Part shown: piece by piece, positions 28,861 to 39,077 of the stretch
Layout of the letters: each line of letters starts with the position of its first letter
Numbering within the stretch: the stretch's first letter is position 1
DNA from: Trichodesmium erythraeum GBRTRLIN201
Lineage (GTDB): Bacteria > Cyanobacteriota > Cyanobacteriia > Cyanobacteriales > Microcoleaceae
Length of the DNA stretch: 64,000 nucleotides
Assembly (NCBI GenBank): GCA_018457135.1
Contig: JAGGDU010000179.1
Span: forward strand, 40,155 to 104,154
Reading direction: 5' to 3'
The notes under the pieces: model-generated
Seen by the model: only the letters and a program-made list of their open reading frames with translations
Told to the model about the DNA's origin: nothing
Database searches by the model: none
Translations under genes and position numbers: made by a program

Positions 28861-28919
28861 GATAACTAATAATTAATAACTGATAATTGATAACCGATAA
28901 CTAATAACTAATAACTGAT
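28861..28919 (+). repeat. Short tandem repeats before the NifU-like gene
   Basis: A run of degenerate copies of TAATAACTGA / TGATAACTAA immediately upstream of the next start codon. Same low-complexity family as at 1650, 41885 and 57150. It may contribute to leader spacing but carries no recognisable operator. Confidence 0.6.
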
Positions 28920-29441
28920 ATGACTCAAGCTAAAATTCCTTTGCCAGAGTCTGTGAGTCTAGAAGCTCTGGTCTCTGATATTACCCACTTTGAACAGACG
29001 ATCGCTCATTGGGATGAAAATCAAAAGTTAGTAGTTGAGGGATTGAAAAATGCTATTGAAGCATTACACAAAGAAGCTTTGACTAGATTAATTCGTAGTG
29101 TGAAAAAAGAATCTATGCCAGCACTGCGTGAAGCGGTGCAAGATGAGGTAGTTTATGGTTTATTGCGTTACCACGAATTAGTTAAACCACCCACACCACC
29201 TTTAGAAATTAGGATTCAACAAGCATTGGATGAAGTTCGCCCAGGTTTGCAAAGCCATAATGGTGATGTGGAGTTAGTTGGGATAAAATTGCCCGATACC
29301 GTAGAGGTCAAGTTAGTGGGAAATTGTAGTAACTGTCCTGCTTCCACATTAACCATGAAAGACGGTGTGGAACAAGCTATTAAAACCCATTGCCCAGAAA
29401 TTAAAAATGTAGTTTCTGTACATATTTCTGGCATTAGTTAA
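28920..29441 (+). CDS. NifU C-terminal-like protein with helical N-terminal extension
   Basis: 173 residues. The last about 75 residues are a NifU C-terminal (Nfu) domain: IRIQQALDEVRPGLQSHNGD, then VELVGIKLPDTVEVKL, the cluster-binding CxxC in VGNCSNCPASTLTMKDGVE, and a final helix and strand. Residues 1-95 are a helical extension (LEALVSDITHFEQTIAHWDE, LKNAIEALHKEALTRLIRSV) not found in plain NfuA. Nfu domains carry or transfer [4Fe-4S] clusters. The same extended architecture is known near hup/hyp genes in other cyanobacteria, where it is proposed to help mature the cluster-rich HupS. It closes the hup accessory block. Confidence 0.88.
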   Translation: MTQAKIPLPESVSLEALVSDITHFEQTIAHWDENQKLVVEGLKNAIEALHKEALTRLIRSVKKESMPALREAVQDEVVYGLLRYHELVKPPTPPLEIRIQQALDEVRPGLQSHNGDVELVGIKLPDTVEVKLVGNCSNCPASTLTMKDGVEQAIKTHCPEIKNVVSVHISGIS

Positions 29442-29568
29442 TTTGGCTATGATTTTTGTGTTTAGGGAGTAGATACAGCTCTGGTTTTATCCATAGTTGC
29501 TACTAAAACCCCAAGGTGAGGGGAACCCGCGCTGTTTCAGAAAGCAGCGTCGGGAGGATGTTAATGTT

Positions 29569-32500
29569 TTACATCCCAACTACGTCCCAAGTTGAACCAA
29601 GAGATCCAGGGTCAACGATCTGATTACGTGTGCCGTCATTATTCATCAACCAAATACGGTTAGATCCATTATTTTCATCGCGCCAGAGAATATCTGCAAC
29701 TCCATCACCGTTGAACTCTGCTACTCCTGCTACATCCCAAGCTGAATCATAACTTCCTGGGTCAACAGAACTCTGAACTTTCCCCTGATCATTCATTAAC
29801 CAAATCTGATTACTTCCTTTTGTATCACGCCAGAGAATGTCTTCTACTCCATCACTATTGAAATCTCCTACTCCTGCTACATCCCACCTTGAACTAAGAC
29901 GGCTAAGGCGATCACGGTTATCAACTTCGCCCTGATCATTCATAAACCAAATCTCGTTACTTCCTTTTGTATCACGCAAGAGAATGTCTTCTACTCCATC
30001 ACCATTGAAATCTCCTACTCCTGCTACATCCCAACTTGTACCAAGACTGTCAAGGCTAGCACGGTTATTAACTTTGCCCTCATCATTCATAAACCAAATC
30101 TGGTTTTGAGATTTATTACGCCAGAAAATGTCTTCTACTCCATCACCATTGAAGTCTGCTACTCCTTCTACATTCCAGCTTGAACTAAGACGCTTGATGT
30201 GAAGACGGCTATTAAATGTGCCTTCATCATTCATCAACCAAATATAGTTAAAGCCGTATTTTTTGTGGCGCCAGAGAATGTCTGCTACTCCATCAGCATT
30301 GAAGTCTCCTACTCCTGCTACATCCCACCTTGAATAATAATTTACGAGTGGAGTACTTTTATTAAGTGTACCATCATCATTCATAAACCAAATATCACTA
30401 CGCGCACGACGCCCTTTTTCCTCACGCCAGAGAATGTCTGCTACTCCATCAGCATTGAAGTCAAACTGGACAGGTGCTTGAACGTCAGGATTATTTGCTT
30501 CGTCTACAGACTTAAAAAACTCTACAGCACTAGTCAGAAAAGTTTCATCTTCAGTTGCAAGAAGGTCGAAAGCAACTGCATCTGCTCTGTCTTTGTCAGT
30601 AATTCCTGCTTTTTTTACCTTTGCATTGACTGCTGCCACGTCATTTTTAGGGAAACCATCCAGCGTTAAAAATCTTTTAGGAATGCCTATAACCTCGGCT
30701 GAGTCTTCAAACAAAGATTTTCTATCCCCCTTTTGTTCTTTGTCTTCACTCGGTACCCGCCAATACTCACCATGCTCTTGGTGTATTGTTTTTGCGGTTA
30801 CATTGTTAGACTTTTGAGTATCATCACTTAAAGCAAAATCATTGTTAGGGTTACCATCATTATTTCCTAACAGCCCTTGCATTGTAGCAAAGTCAGATAT
30901 ATGAATATTGATATGATCGCCGTTATCAAAAGCTGTTAACTTAGCATCATCAACATCAATAATACCATCATTTCCTGCATAGGTAATTGTGTATTTGTTG
31001 CCATCACGTTCGATTTTGCTGTCCCCAATGTTTTTAGTCTCACCGCTAGCCAAGGGAAAATCAACTCCACCAACTTGGAGTCTGTTGTTAGGAAACTTCT
31101 GGTTAAAAACTACCGTTTTACCATCAACTCGGGTAGCAAAAGCTGTATTAACAGCAACTGAACTATTCTTTGCCCAAGGTTGTTGACGAGTTTGAACTAC
31201 CCAGTCATCATCATTCCGCGCTGTTTCGGCCATAATAAAGTCGCCAAAGGATTGAAGGTCATATTTACGACCGTCAAAAGTGGTAAAGTGTACGTCACCC
31301 CAACCAATACCTTCCTGATCAATTCCATTATACAAATTAAGGCGACCACCTGTGGCTGTTGGCAAACCATTAATAGGAGTGATTGCATTTCGAAGTTTCT
31401 CTTCCAATTGAAGAGTACTCAAATCAGGCTGACCGGTTTTCTCATTCCTGGCTCTTCTTGTCCCCAGCATTAAAGCTGCTGCTCCACTCACATAAGCTGC
31501 GGCGGCGGAAGTACCTGCACTGTATCCATAATCATTATTTGGCAACGTACTATAAATATTACGAGGATCAGTAGAACTTCCAGGACCATTACCTGGTATA
31601 TCGCTACCGCCGGGAGCAGCTAAATCAACGGATGCTCCAAAGTTGGAAAATGAGGAAAGGTTATCGTCATGGTCTGTTGCAGCTACAGAAATAATGTTTT
31701 GTGAGTCAATGCTCGCAGGGTAAACAGCATTTTCCGGATCATCAATATCAACCCCTTGATTACCAGCTGCTGCGACGAATAGTGGTGGCGGTGACGGTGG
31801 TGGTTGGCTTTCGTCATCAGTATCATTATCTATGACATTCTTCCAAAGTTCCGCTATATCATCATTATCATCATTATCATTATCAGGTAGCTTGCCCCAA
31901 CTAGCATTGATTATATCTACTTTGGCAACGTTAATCGCATAGTTAATTGCCTCTAAAATAGCCATATCAGTTGCCTCTGGAACACCATCGCCATCAATAT
32001 CATCAAAGGCTTTTATCGGCACGATTTCAACATCCCAATTGACTCCGACTACTCCTGTCTGATTATTTCCTACAGCACCAATGATTCCAGCAACATGAGT
32101 ACCGTGACCGTGGTTGTCTGTCACATCCTCAGGATCATCGCCAAATATTGTATTAGCCGCCAAATCTAAATTTAAGTTACCTGTTAAATCTGGGTGATTT
32201 ACGTCAACACCTGTGTCAATAACAGCTACACGAACAGTAGAATTAACTGTAGGAGATACTACTGGAGTTGTTGTAAAACCCCAAGCTTCTGGTGCATTAA
32301 TATCTGCATCATCTGTTCCCCCAGTTTGTCCTTTATTGTTGAGTCCCCAAAGACGTCCTAGCCCAGGAGGAGAAGAACCCTCTAGAACATTATAATCTGG
32401 ATCATCAGGATGATTAGGAGTAAACAACTTAGTATTTGTAAAATTCGGCTGAATATCAAACTCCGGACGGCTACTATATTCTTCAACAAACTCTTGTACA

Positions 32501-33033
32501 TTAGTAGAATTTGGTAACTTCCACAACTCAACGCCGATCCCTTCAATTGTCGAAATTACTTCAATATCTAGATTATCACGGAAAGATTCAATCTTCTTAG
32601 AAGATGTTTTATTATCGACATCTTTAAGTTTAACAATGACTTCCCCTGGTTTGAAATCTTCAGGTAAAGGATTAATAGTTATACGTGTGCTACCTAACCT
32701 GTTGGATGTACCGTCATTAACAAAGTAGAAAAAACCTCCAGCGTTACCTTTACCGTTGTAATTGTTAGGGGCATCATACTCTAACCCCACTAATTCCTCT
32801 GATGTTAATTTGTCACGTCTTTTAACTTCTGTACCGTCAGCTTTAGTTACTGTTCCTAATCTTGGTAATCCGATGACTCGAATAGTTAGGGGATCTCCAT
32901 CAGGGTCCGTGGGAGCTGTGATTCCTAAAGGTGTGTCTGTGCTATTTTCGTATACTGTGATTTTGTTCTTATCAGCTACTGGAGGATTATTCCTAGAGTT
33001 CTGAACTCTCCTCGAGCTCGGTGTTGTCATCAT
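29569..33033 (-). CDS. Large secreted subtilase with VWD domain and VCBS/FG-GAP repeats
   Basis: 1154 residues. Residues 18-125: cadherin-like beta domain. 127-205: a prodomain of fervidolysin type (FKPGEVIVKLKDV). 225-575: S8 peptidase with Asp273 in VAVIDTGVD, His310 in NHGHGTHVAG, oxyanion Asn425 in AAAGNQG and Ser509 in YSAGTSAAAAYVSG; the usual GTSMA is GTSAA. 573-720: a von Willebrand type D domain (GWGDVHFTTFDGRKYDLQSF). From 855 to the end: seven or so repeats of FNADGVADILWRxxxG type, forming a beta-propeller with Asp-rich calcium loops. No Sec signal peptide is visible; such proteins usually leave by type I secretion. All catalytic residues are present. A relic of a paralogue lies at 8.2-8.7 kb. 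Confidence 0.93.
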   Translation of the reverse strand: MMTTPSSRRVQNSRNNPPVADKNKITVYENSTDTPLGITAPTDPDGDPLTIRVIGLPRLGTVTKADGTEVKRRDKLTSEELVGLEYDAPNNYNGKGNAGGFFYFVNDGTSNRLGSTRITINPLPEDFKPGEVIVKLKDVDNKTSSKKIESFRDNLDIEVISTIEGIGVELWKLPNSTNVQEFVEEYSSRPEFDIQPNFTNTKLFTPNHPDDPDYNVLEGSSPPGLGRLWGLNNKGQTGGTDDADINAPEAWGFTTTPVVSPTVNSTVRVAVIDTGVDVNHPDLTGNLNLDLAANTIFGDDPEDVTDNHGHGTHVAGIIGAVGNNQTGVVGVNWDVEIVPIKAFDDIDGDGVPEATDMAILEAINYAINVAKVDIINASWGKLPDNDNDDNDDIAELWKNVIDNDTDDESQPPPSPPPLFVAAAGNQGVDIDDPENAVYPASIDSQNIISVAATDHDDNLSSFSNFGASVDLAAPGGSDIPGNGPGSSTDPRNIYSTLPNNDYGYSAGTSAAAAYVSGAAALMLGTRRARNEKTGQPDLSTLQLEEKLRNAITPINGLPTATGGRLNLYNGIDQEGIGWGDVHFTTFDGRKYDLQSFGDFIMAETARNDDDWVVQTRQQPWAKNSSVAVNTAFATRVDGKTVVFNQKFPNNRLQVGGVDFPLASGETKNIGDSKIERDGNKYTITYAGNDGIIDVDDAKLTAFDNGDHINIHISDFATMQGLLGNNDGNPNNDFALSDDTQKSNNVTAKTIHQEHGEYWRVPSEDKEQKGDRKSLFEDSAEVIGIPKRFLTLDGFPKNDVAAVNAKVKKAGITDKDRADAVAFDLLATEDETFLTSAVEFFKSVDEANNPDVQAPVQFDFNADGVADILWREEKGRRARSDIWFMNDDGTLNKSTPLVNYYSRWDVAGVGDFNADGVADILWRHKKYGFNYIWLMNDEGTFNSRLHIKRLSSSWNVEGVADFNGDGVEDIFWRNKSQNQIWFMNDEGKVNNRASLDSLGTSWDVAGVGDFNGDGVEDILLRDTKGSNEIWFMNDQGEVDNRDRLSRLSSRWDVAGVGDFNSDGVEDILWRDTKGSNQIWLMNDQGKVQSSVDPGSYDSAWDVAGVAEFNGDGVADILWRDENNGSNRIWLMNNDGTRNQIVDPGSLGSTWDVVGM

Positions 33034-34475
33034 AGTTCTTTATTTAGAAAACTTGTTGTTTTTGGTTTTTGTTGTGCAACATTTAACCGACTCAAAGCTA
33101 TACACCTTGAATCAGTACAGCATCACCAGTTAAGGCGATCGCATATGAGCTGTAAAGCCCGTAAACTCATATTACGAGTGCCATTCCCATCCTGGTGCGC
33201 AGTATATCCGCACTGAGGCTATTGAAACTTTTTGTGATCACTTAGTTTTTTGTAGTCTTTTTTTCAAGACCTACACAAGAGCACAATATATAGTCTATTT
33301 TTGGTAATTTATTTAAATATTTACATGACAATTAGAGTCTTTGCGTAAGTTTTGTTATTGCCTCAACTTTTCTATAAACGTATTATTGCCTGAACTTTCT
33401 TATAAACGCAAGGGGTTGAACAAAATTAAAGTGTACTTAATTGATACAATTATGTCTCGAATTTTAGGAAAAGATGGCCCATCTTAGTCCATTTTTAAGT
33501 AAAAATTAGCTAAAACCAAGCTAATTCAATCTAAACAAACAATTTTTTGGAGACATAACTGTTTTAGTTATGTCTTTTTTATTTTCTGACAGCATAGAGC
33601 CACAATAAAAGCCACAAAAAAATAGGCCCATAACTTAATGGACAGGCCTTACGGAAATACACTATATATCCTGTGCTAAATATAGCGATCGCTGCCAAAA
33701 AACACAAAAATTGTCATCTACATCAAAATTTTTATTAGTATTTCTCCCATCAACAACTTACAAATTGCAGTGAGGCAACATGAAAAATATCCAAGTGTAT
33801 TATCAGAACCATAACCAAAATATTTACTTAACCCTGCCATTAGTGAGCAAACTTATAAAAATATCTTTTTCAAATAGATTAAGCTCATTAATTATTAATA
33901 AAATACAACTAAATATAATCAGTTTTGATGTAAAAAATTAGAGAATAGTTAAATTTTTAAGTTACACAACCATCTTGAGATTATTCAGAAAATAGTATAG
34001 AAATATAGAACTCATAAACCTGCTAATAATCCAATAGATTAACTAATGTTCAAATGGATGTCACAATCGTAATATATCCTGAACAATATAATGATTATTA
34101 TGAAGTAATTAATCTAACTTAAGATAATGTAGATTCAGTTTATATTTTTCTAGTGTATATTAATATTATTAACAATAATAAAACTGGGATTATAATCATA
34201 TTTATTATTAACTTGCTGCCGAAATACTTTGATAAGTAAACATCACCAAAACTCTAATAATTTTAGTTTCAGAGGAAATAAATAAACAACAAATTTTACA
34301 GTTAATTAAACTTAATTAAATAAGCAGATTATTCTATATATATTTAATTTAAAAATATAGAAAAATACCTATCAATATTGAATTAATCATCTAAAATATT
34401 CTGAAATTAAAAATTATTTTTTTTTGCGATAAAATCAAAATAATCAAAAACACAAAAAAGAGGAAACAAGCACCA
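33034..34475. other. Long spacer with orphan terminator
   Basis: 1.4 kb without a gene. The stretch 33600-33720 contains degenerate repeat material (CCTTACGGAAATACACTATA, reminiscent of the palindromic-element ends). 33551-33580 is a clean intrinsic terminator with no gene upstream on its strand. 33720-34440 is over 75 percent A+T by eye with no structure noted; the permease promoter lies at its right end. Confidence 0.45.
33551..33580 (+). terminator. Strong orphan intrinsic terminator
   Basis: AGACATAACT/AGTTATGTCT is a perfect ten-base stem with loop GTTTT, followed by TTTTT. It points along the plus strand, and the only genes on either side are the subtilase (minus, starting 517 bases to the left) and a permease far downstream. 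It therefore probably ends a short RNA that starts within the preceding 150 bases. Confidence 0.6.
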
Positions 34476-35369
34476 ATGTTAGAAAAATTAGTTGAACCAT
34501 TACAATATAGTTTTATGCAGCGATCGCTCCTAGTAGCAATAATAGTTGGAATTATTTGTGCAGTAGTAGGCAGTTATTTAATGGTACAAAGATTAGCTCT
34601 ACTAGGAGATGCAATTAGTCACTCAGTACTACCAGGATTAGCCATTGCTTTTTGGGTTGGAGCAAATATATTTATCGGGGCATTTATAGCCGGCATAATT
34701 AGCACAATTTTAATCAATCTAATTAGAACGCGATCGTCAATCAAAGAAGACGCAGCAATGGGCATAGTTTTTTCAGCCTTCTTTGCTTTAGGAATAACAC
34801 TAATGACAATTATTCAGAAAGACAATAAAATCGACCTCAATCATTTTTTATTCGGTAATATTCTAGGCGTAACCGTTGGAGACGTCCGCGATACACTAAT
34901 TATTGGTATAATTGTTTTATTAGTTGTAATCTTACTTTATAAAGAACTATTATTTTATACATTTGATCCCCTCGGCGCTCAAGCAGTAGGTTTACCTGTA
35001 AACTTATTAAACCTAGGGCTAATGATGTTAATTGGTTTAACAATTGTAGCAAGTCTTAAAGCAGTAGGAGTAGTATTAGTTTTATCCTTATTAATCACAC
35101 CAGCATCTACAGCTTATCTATTAGTCAAAAGACTTCACCAAGTAATCATATTAGGAGTAGGAATAGGAACTTTATCTAGTATTAGTGGGATGTATATTAG
35201 CTATTTCTATAACTTGCCATCTGGTCCAGCAATTGTATTAGTATCATTTGGGTTATTTATACTAGCTTTTTTGTTCAGCCCCACTCAGGGAATTTTCACT
35301 CATCCCCCATCAATTTCTAGTCAGCCCTCTATCTGGCGGGAGTTAAAAAGTTTAATTAAGTCAAATTAA
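34476..35369 (+). CDS. Metal ABC transporter permease (ABC-3, ZnuB/MntB family)
   Basis: 297 residues with eight to nine hydrophobic segments, starting MLEKLVEPLQYSFMQRSLLV. The family motif of ABC-3 permeases for Zn, Mn or Fe is seen as LALLGDAISHSVLPGLAIAF (residues about 37-56) and the cytoplasmic coupling region LLITPASTAYLLVKRLHQVI. The frame is intact, with GAGGAAAC before the ATG. Such permeases need an ATPase and a metal-binding protein, usually encoded alongside, but neither is within several kilobases here. The metal cannot be decided from the permease alone. A HIP1 site lies in the first 20 codons. Confidence 0.92.
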   Translation: MLEKLVEPLQYSFMQRSLLVAIIVGIICAVVGSYLMVQRLALLGDAISHSVLPGLAIAFWVGANIFIGAFIAGIISTILINLIRTRSSIKEDAAMGIVFSAFFALGITLMTIIQKDNKIDLNHFLFGNILGVTVGDVRDTLIIGIIVLLVVILLYKELLFYTFDPLGAQAVGLPVNLLNLGLMMLIGLTIVASLKAVGVVLVLSLLITPASTAYLLVKRLHQVIILGVGIGTLSSISGMYISYFYNLPSGPAIVLVSFGLFILAFLFSPTQGIFTHPPSISSQPSIWRELKSLIKSN

Positions 35370-36107
35370 GCAGATCAGATCAAATTCTCTTCAACACTTA
35401 GGTTTAGCACATCTATTGTCTAATAAGGTGAGAATTATTGCAGGTCAGCAGGTCAGTAAGTCAGCATGGATAAACGCCTTAGTCACCAAGTCCGGTGTAG
35501 TAAGAATTGTCCTCTAATTTTTATGCTAGCGATATGCCAAAAACCCTATCCACCCATAAGCTTAAGCAACCAAACTTCTGACTTCTGGTACTTTTTGCTA
35601 TCTAAATTTGGCTATGAGCATAATTTGTATCAATGCCTTGAGAATTAATCAGTCAGCCCTACTTAAATAATAATACAGTTAGAGGAGATGAGCAGAGTAC
35701 GAGCCGTTTCACCTAATTAGTTGTGTAAACTACCAACACCAGTCCCTTGAAGTGGGATAACCTTAATAATAATGGAGATTAAATTCCTTTCCACGGGAAT
35801 ACTGCGCGGGTACTCCAGTCTCCCAGTATTGATCAACTAGCAAACCTGTCTCCAGTGTGTATAGGTATAAAGCAGAGTCAGGGTAATGTAGTCCTAATTC
35901 TCACCCCAAGGAAGTTGAGCAAGGTGATCATAAACGAAAATCTACTATTATGAGTCCTCATCTGAATAACTAGGGCATTTGACAAACTTAGATTCCGAAA
36001 TTGTCAACTAACATATAACTCTTTCACAATCAAAACTTCAAAATTATTGAAAAAAACCCTTGACAAACTCCTAGGTATCAGTGTTAATATATTAAATGTT
36101 GACGAGA
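35370..36107. other. Spacer before tRNA-Gln
   Basis: About 740 bases. 35690-35960 is noticeably richer in G+C than its surroundings and contains CCTTTCCACGGGAATACTGC and CAAGGAAGTTGAGCAAGG; it may be the end of a decayed insertion element, but I cannot match it to a family. A frame at 35466-35648 looks like chance. The tRNA promoter must lie just left of 36108. Confidence 0.35.
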
Positions 36108-36179
36108 TGGGGCGTCGCCAAGTGGTAAGGCAGCTGGTTTTGGTCCAGCCATTCGGAGGTTCGAATCCTTCCGCCCCAG
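36108..36179 (+). tRNA. trnQ: tRNA-Gln (anticodon TTG)
   Basis: 72 bases folding into a full cloverleaf. The acceptor stem is TGGGGCG/CGCCCCA with discriminator G at 36179. The anticodon stem GCTGG/CCAGC encloses loop TTTTGGT, with anticodon TTG at 36140-36142 reading CAA and, with wobble, CAG. The T arm is GGAGG-TTCGAAT-CCTTC. CCA is not encoded. Acceptor pairs starting with a weak U-A are usual for bacterial tRNA-Gln. Confidence 0.97.
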
Positions 36180-36274
36180 TTAAATTAGATTCGACTAACT
36201 AAACCGAGTATATTCAGACTTAATTATATTTAAACTAATTCGACCATCAAGTAACGAATTTTAGATAACTATTT

Positions 36275-36892
36275 TTATTTCTTCAATTCTACTCTCATTA
36301 GTCTACCTAAATTGTCTGTACGGTAAATCCATTTACCTTTGTCATGAGACAAAATAAGACGCCAACCTTCTACTAACATTTGGCCACAAAGTTCATCATT
36401 TTTTGGTAAACCCAAACAAGTATTTGGCCAAGTCTCTTGAGTAACCCCAATAACTTTGATTTTTTCAGGTGCAATACCTATTTTACTAGCTAAATCTTGA
36501 CGAACAACTTCAACTATATCATTAGGTATTTTTTTACTTTGATTAGCTATTTTTTCTAGTTCTTCACTTCGAGGTTCATTGAACTTTTTCGCATCATTAA
36601 TACTAGTCAAGGAAAAAGGTTGAAATATTTCTGTATTAGCATCAGATTTAGTTTGTGTTACAGAGTTAAAAAGATTAGAAGAATTATTAGCTTTGGAAAT
36701 AATTTTCCCTTTTGTTTCTAGTTGAGGATACTGAAAAACCTTAACAGCAGCAATTGCTGTTTCAGTAAGATTAGGATATGCTTCAGCAGCTAAAATTCCA
36801 GTTAATATTAATGCTAATAAAAAAGGATGAGGTGATTTCTGATAAAGCTTCCTGTCTGCATCTAGCCGATAGTTTTTATAATTATATTTCAT
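36275..36892 (-). CDS. Cyanobacterial single-pass membrane or exported protein (unknown function)
   Basis: 205 residues, AAAGGAT ribosome binding site before the ATG. A basic N-terminus is followed by one hydrophobic segment (FLLALILTGILAAEAY, residues about 24-40) that could be a signal or anchor. The C-terminal 85 residues look like a compact domain: VVRQDLASKIGIAPEKIKVI, then TWPNTCLGLPKNDELCGQML with two Cys that could pair, then VEGWRLILSHDKGKWIYRTD. Proteins with this W.N.CLGLP...C....V.GWR pattern are common in cyanobacteria as exported proteins of unknown function. It converges on tRNA-Gln. No enzymatic motif. Confidence 0.8.
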   Translation of the reverse strand: MKYNYKNYRLDADRKLYQKSPHPFLLALILTGILAAEAYPNLTETAIAAVKVFQYPQLETKGKIISKANNSSNLFNSVTQTKSDANTEIFQPFSLTSINDAKKFNEPRSEELEKIANQSKKIPNDIVEVVRQDLASKIGIAPEKIKVIGVTQETWPNTCLGLPKNDELCGQMLVEGWRLILSHDKGKWIYRTDNLGRLMRVELKK

Positions 36893-38591
36893 AGTTCATA
36901 TCCTTTGATTATTTACATTTTTACCTATTACTATTAGTTAGATATAGTTAGATTAGTTTTTCTTCAAGAGTTATCGAATTGTAATTAGAGTTTCTTGAGG
37001 GTAGTTCTTAAAGCCAAAGAAGTCATTAAGTAACATGTCTGACATCTCTCATTCTCACAAGATTAAATAGTCATCAGGGCTAATAACTCAAAACTTATAA
37101 TGAGGTTAAATTCCTTTGTCATAAGCTAGGGAATGATAAAGTAGGTCAGGTTTAACAGGGTAGAGTACTATGGGCTAATTAAAAGTAAACCCCCTGCTTA
37201 CCCCGCCAGGGAAAAACTAATGGCTTCAAAAGTCATCCCTAACTGAGCTTGAGCAGTTATAAATTTTGGAGCATGTTAATGTTTCTACGCTTTTCCCACC
37301 AGATCAGGGAAAATTCTAAATTAGAGAATATAATTTCATAATTTTTTAGCACTTTTCTCAAGGTTTAAGACTACTTAAACTGACACATTATTAGGGTTCT
37401 ATATTTATTCAGCTAGCCCTAATTAATATTTAGAGGATTTAGATACAACTTAAAACTTAGTTTTTTTGATGATTATAGAAATTAGTCTAGGGTTTGCTCT
37501 CTCATACTAATTATGAAAAACTTTGCTATATTTAAATTTTCTATTCCTAAATACTTTGCCTAGATTTTCTTCGCTTCAAGCTTTTTTTTACTAGATAAAT
37601 AAGTATATTAATTTATGTAATTCAATACTAGTAGCAGCCTCTTTTGTATCCGTTATTGATATATATTATTTAATTCGGTAATTTTTGTTTTTTTATACTA
37701 TCAATACATTAATTCTGTATAAGATAGCTATAAATTTGCATCAAATTATTCAATTTTTTTTCTTTGCTTTTGCTGCTTATAGAGGAGAATTACAAGTTTT
37801 CTAGTCTTGAAACATTGCTTTAATTGCCATCCTCTGCCTATATACTTTTGAAACTTTTTGAGGAGATGATAATTTAGTGAAAAATATCATTCTTCTTCAA
37901 AACAATTCTGATTATTTATCTATTTTTCATAGAAAACTAAAGTATACATTTATTATACCTAGTTTATTTAAGGAATATTTTGATTTAACAATAGTTTATG
38001 TTTACCAAAATTTACTTTTATCCATGATATTGAAAAATATTGACTCCCCCTTTCATTATAGTATTTTTTCTTTGCCTTTATGCAAAGCAGACATAATTTT
38101 TATGATATTTTTTTCAATCAATATTCAGATAAAAATACTGTGAGGTTCTCTATATGCTATCAGGATTGTTTGTATCTATTAGGTGGTTTAAACACCGGAT
38201 CAATTACGACTTTTCCTTTTCTTAAATTACTGACTTCTGTGTTAAGTACATTCTTTTTTTGAGTACTAGAATATAATTTATAAAAATTAGCTAATTATAT
38301 AGATAAAAGGGAATTTATTTTCTCTCAATGAAATTGAATTACTAGTTAATATGCATTATTTAAAATCAAAAAAATTGGATGTTTTCTACTGCTACATTAA
38401 CTATGATTAATGAGCAATAGAAAATCTGAAATCAAACCTTAAAATTTATATGGCAATTATCGCGAATAACTAATGTTGAGAACAACAAGTTTTTGATTTT
38501 GGAGAGCACCGGATCTGGGGAAAGGAAATACGGAAGAAGAAAAAATACTGTACCTCATTAATATAAGGTTCTTATATTTAAGAATTTGGTA
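36893..38591. other. 1.7 kb gene-poor spacer
   Basis: No gene that I can support. The plus-strand frame at 37877-38143 (GTG start) is a Phe/Ile/Tyr-rich translation of AT-rich DNA. 37080-37300 is less AT-rich, with GCTTACCCCGCCAGGGAAAA and the short inverted words GGCTTCAAAAGTC; it may be old element sequence. Nothing further recognised. Confidence 0.4.
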
Positions 38592-39077
38592 TTAAGCCCG
38601 AAAATATAAATTTCGCCCCAGTGCTTTGAAGTATAACTTGACTGGAAACTGGTAATAATCAATTAGAATATTAACAATAATAGCTAAATGAGATAGAAAA
38701 GTTAAACCTATCCAAAAAATGGGTAGCCAACATAAAGGAGTGCCTGGTGTTGGAGGAAAAAAGTAAACGCTTAATCCTATTAATGTAGTTGGTAATAATA
38801 TAAATCCAACTGCTAATAACTGAATTACCCAACTCCATTCTACTTGAGGATGGTCAGCCTTCCATTTTTTACCATTCCATTTCCAGCTTAAAGGAGAAGA
38901 AGCATCTGCTATTTTTAATGATTGTTTTACCAGATCGGCAGTAAAAATATGGTTACAAAAGTTACAAGAGAAAGCATCCATCAAAGTCATTGCTGAAATT
39001 TGACCATGATAGCAAACAGGACAAGTATAAACTTCTTCCATGCTCAAATTTTTGTTGATATTTTTATAACTAGACAT
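38592..39077 (-). CDS. Zinc-ribbon membrane protein (unknown function)
   Basis: 161 residues. The N-terminal cytosolic part has a four-Cys zinc ribbon: CPVC at about residues 19-22 and CNFC at 38-41. A Trp-rich amphipathic stretch (LSWKWNGKKWKADHPQVEWS) follows, then two membrane segments (VIQLLAVGFILLPTTLIGLS and LCWLPIFWIGLTFLSHLAII). The protein ends with a basic aromatic tail. The start could be Met1 or Met12 (MEEVYTCPVC); neither has a clear ribosome binding site. The zinc-ribbon plus two-helix layout occurs in conserved cyanobacterial proteins of unknown role. It stands alone between long spacers. Confidence 0.8.
   Translation of the reverse strand: MSSYKNINKNLSMEEVYTCPVCYHGQISAMTLMDAFSCNFCNHIFTADLVKQSLKIADASSPLSWKWNGKKWKADHPQVEWSWVIQLLAVGFILLPTTLIGLSVYFFPPTPGTPLCWLPIFWIGLTFLSHLAIIVNILIDYYQFPVKLYFKALGRNLYFRA

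Noticed and set aside
35690..35960. Possible IS200/IS605 element end in the G+C-richer stretch before tRNA-Gln
   Set aside because: No TnpA or TnpB reading frame or recognisable subterminal hairpin could be matched, so only described as unassigned sequence.
37877..38143. Plus-strand frame of 88 codons with GTG start
   Set aside because: Phe/Ile/Tyr/Leu-rich translation of AT-rich DNA; the AGGAG box is 12 or more bases away; no family resemblance.
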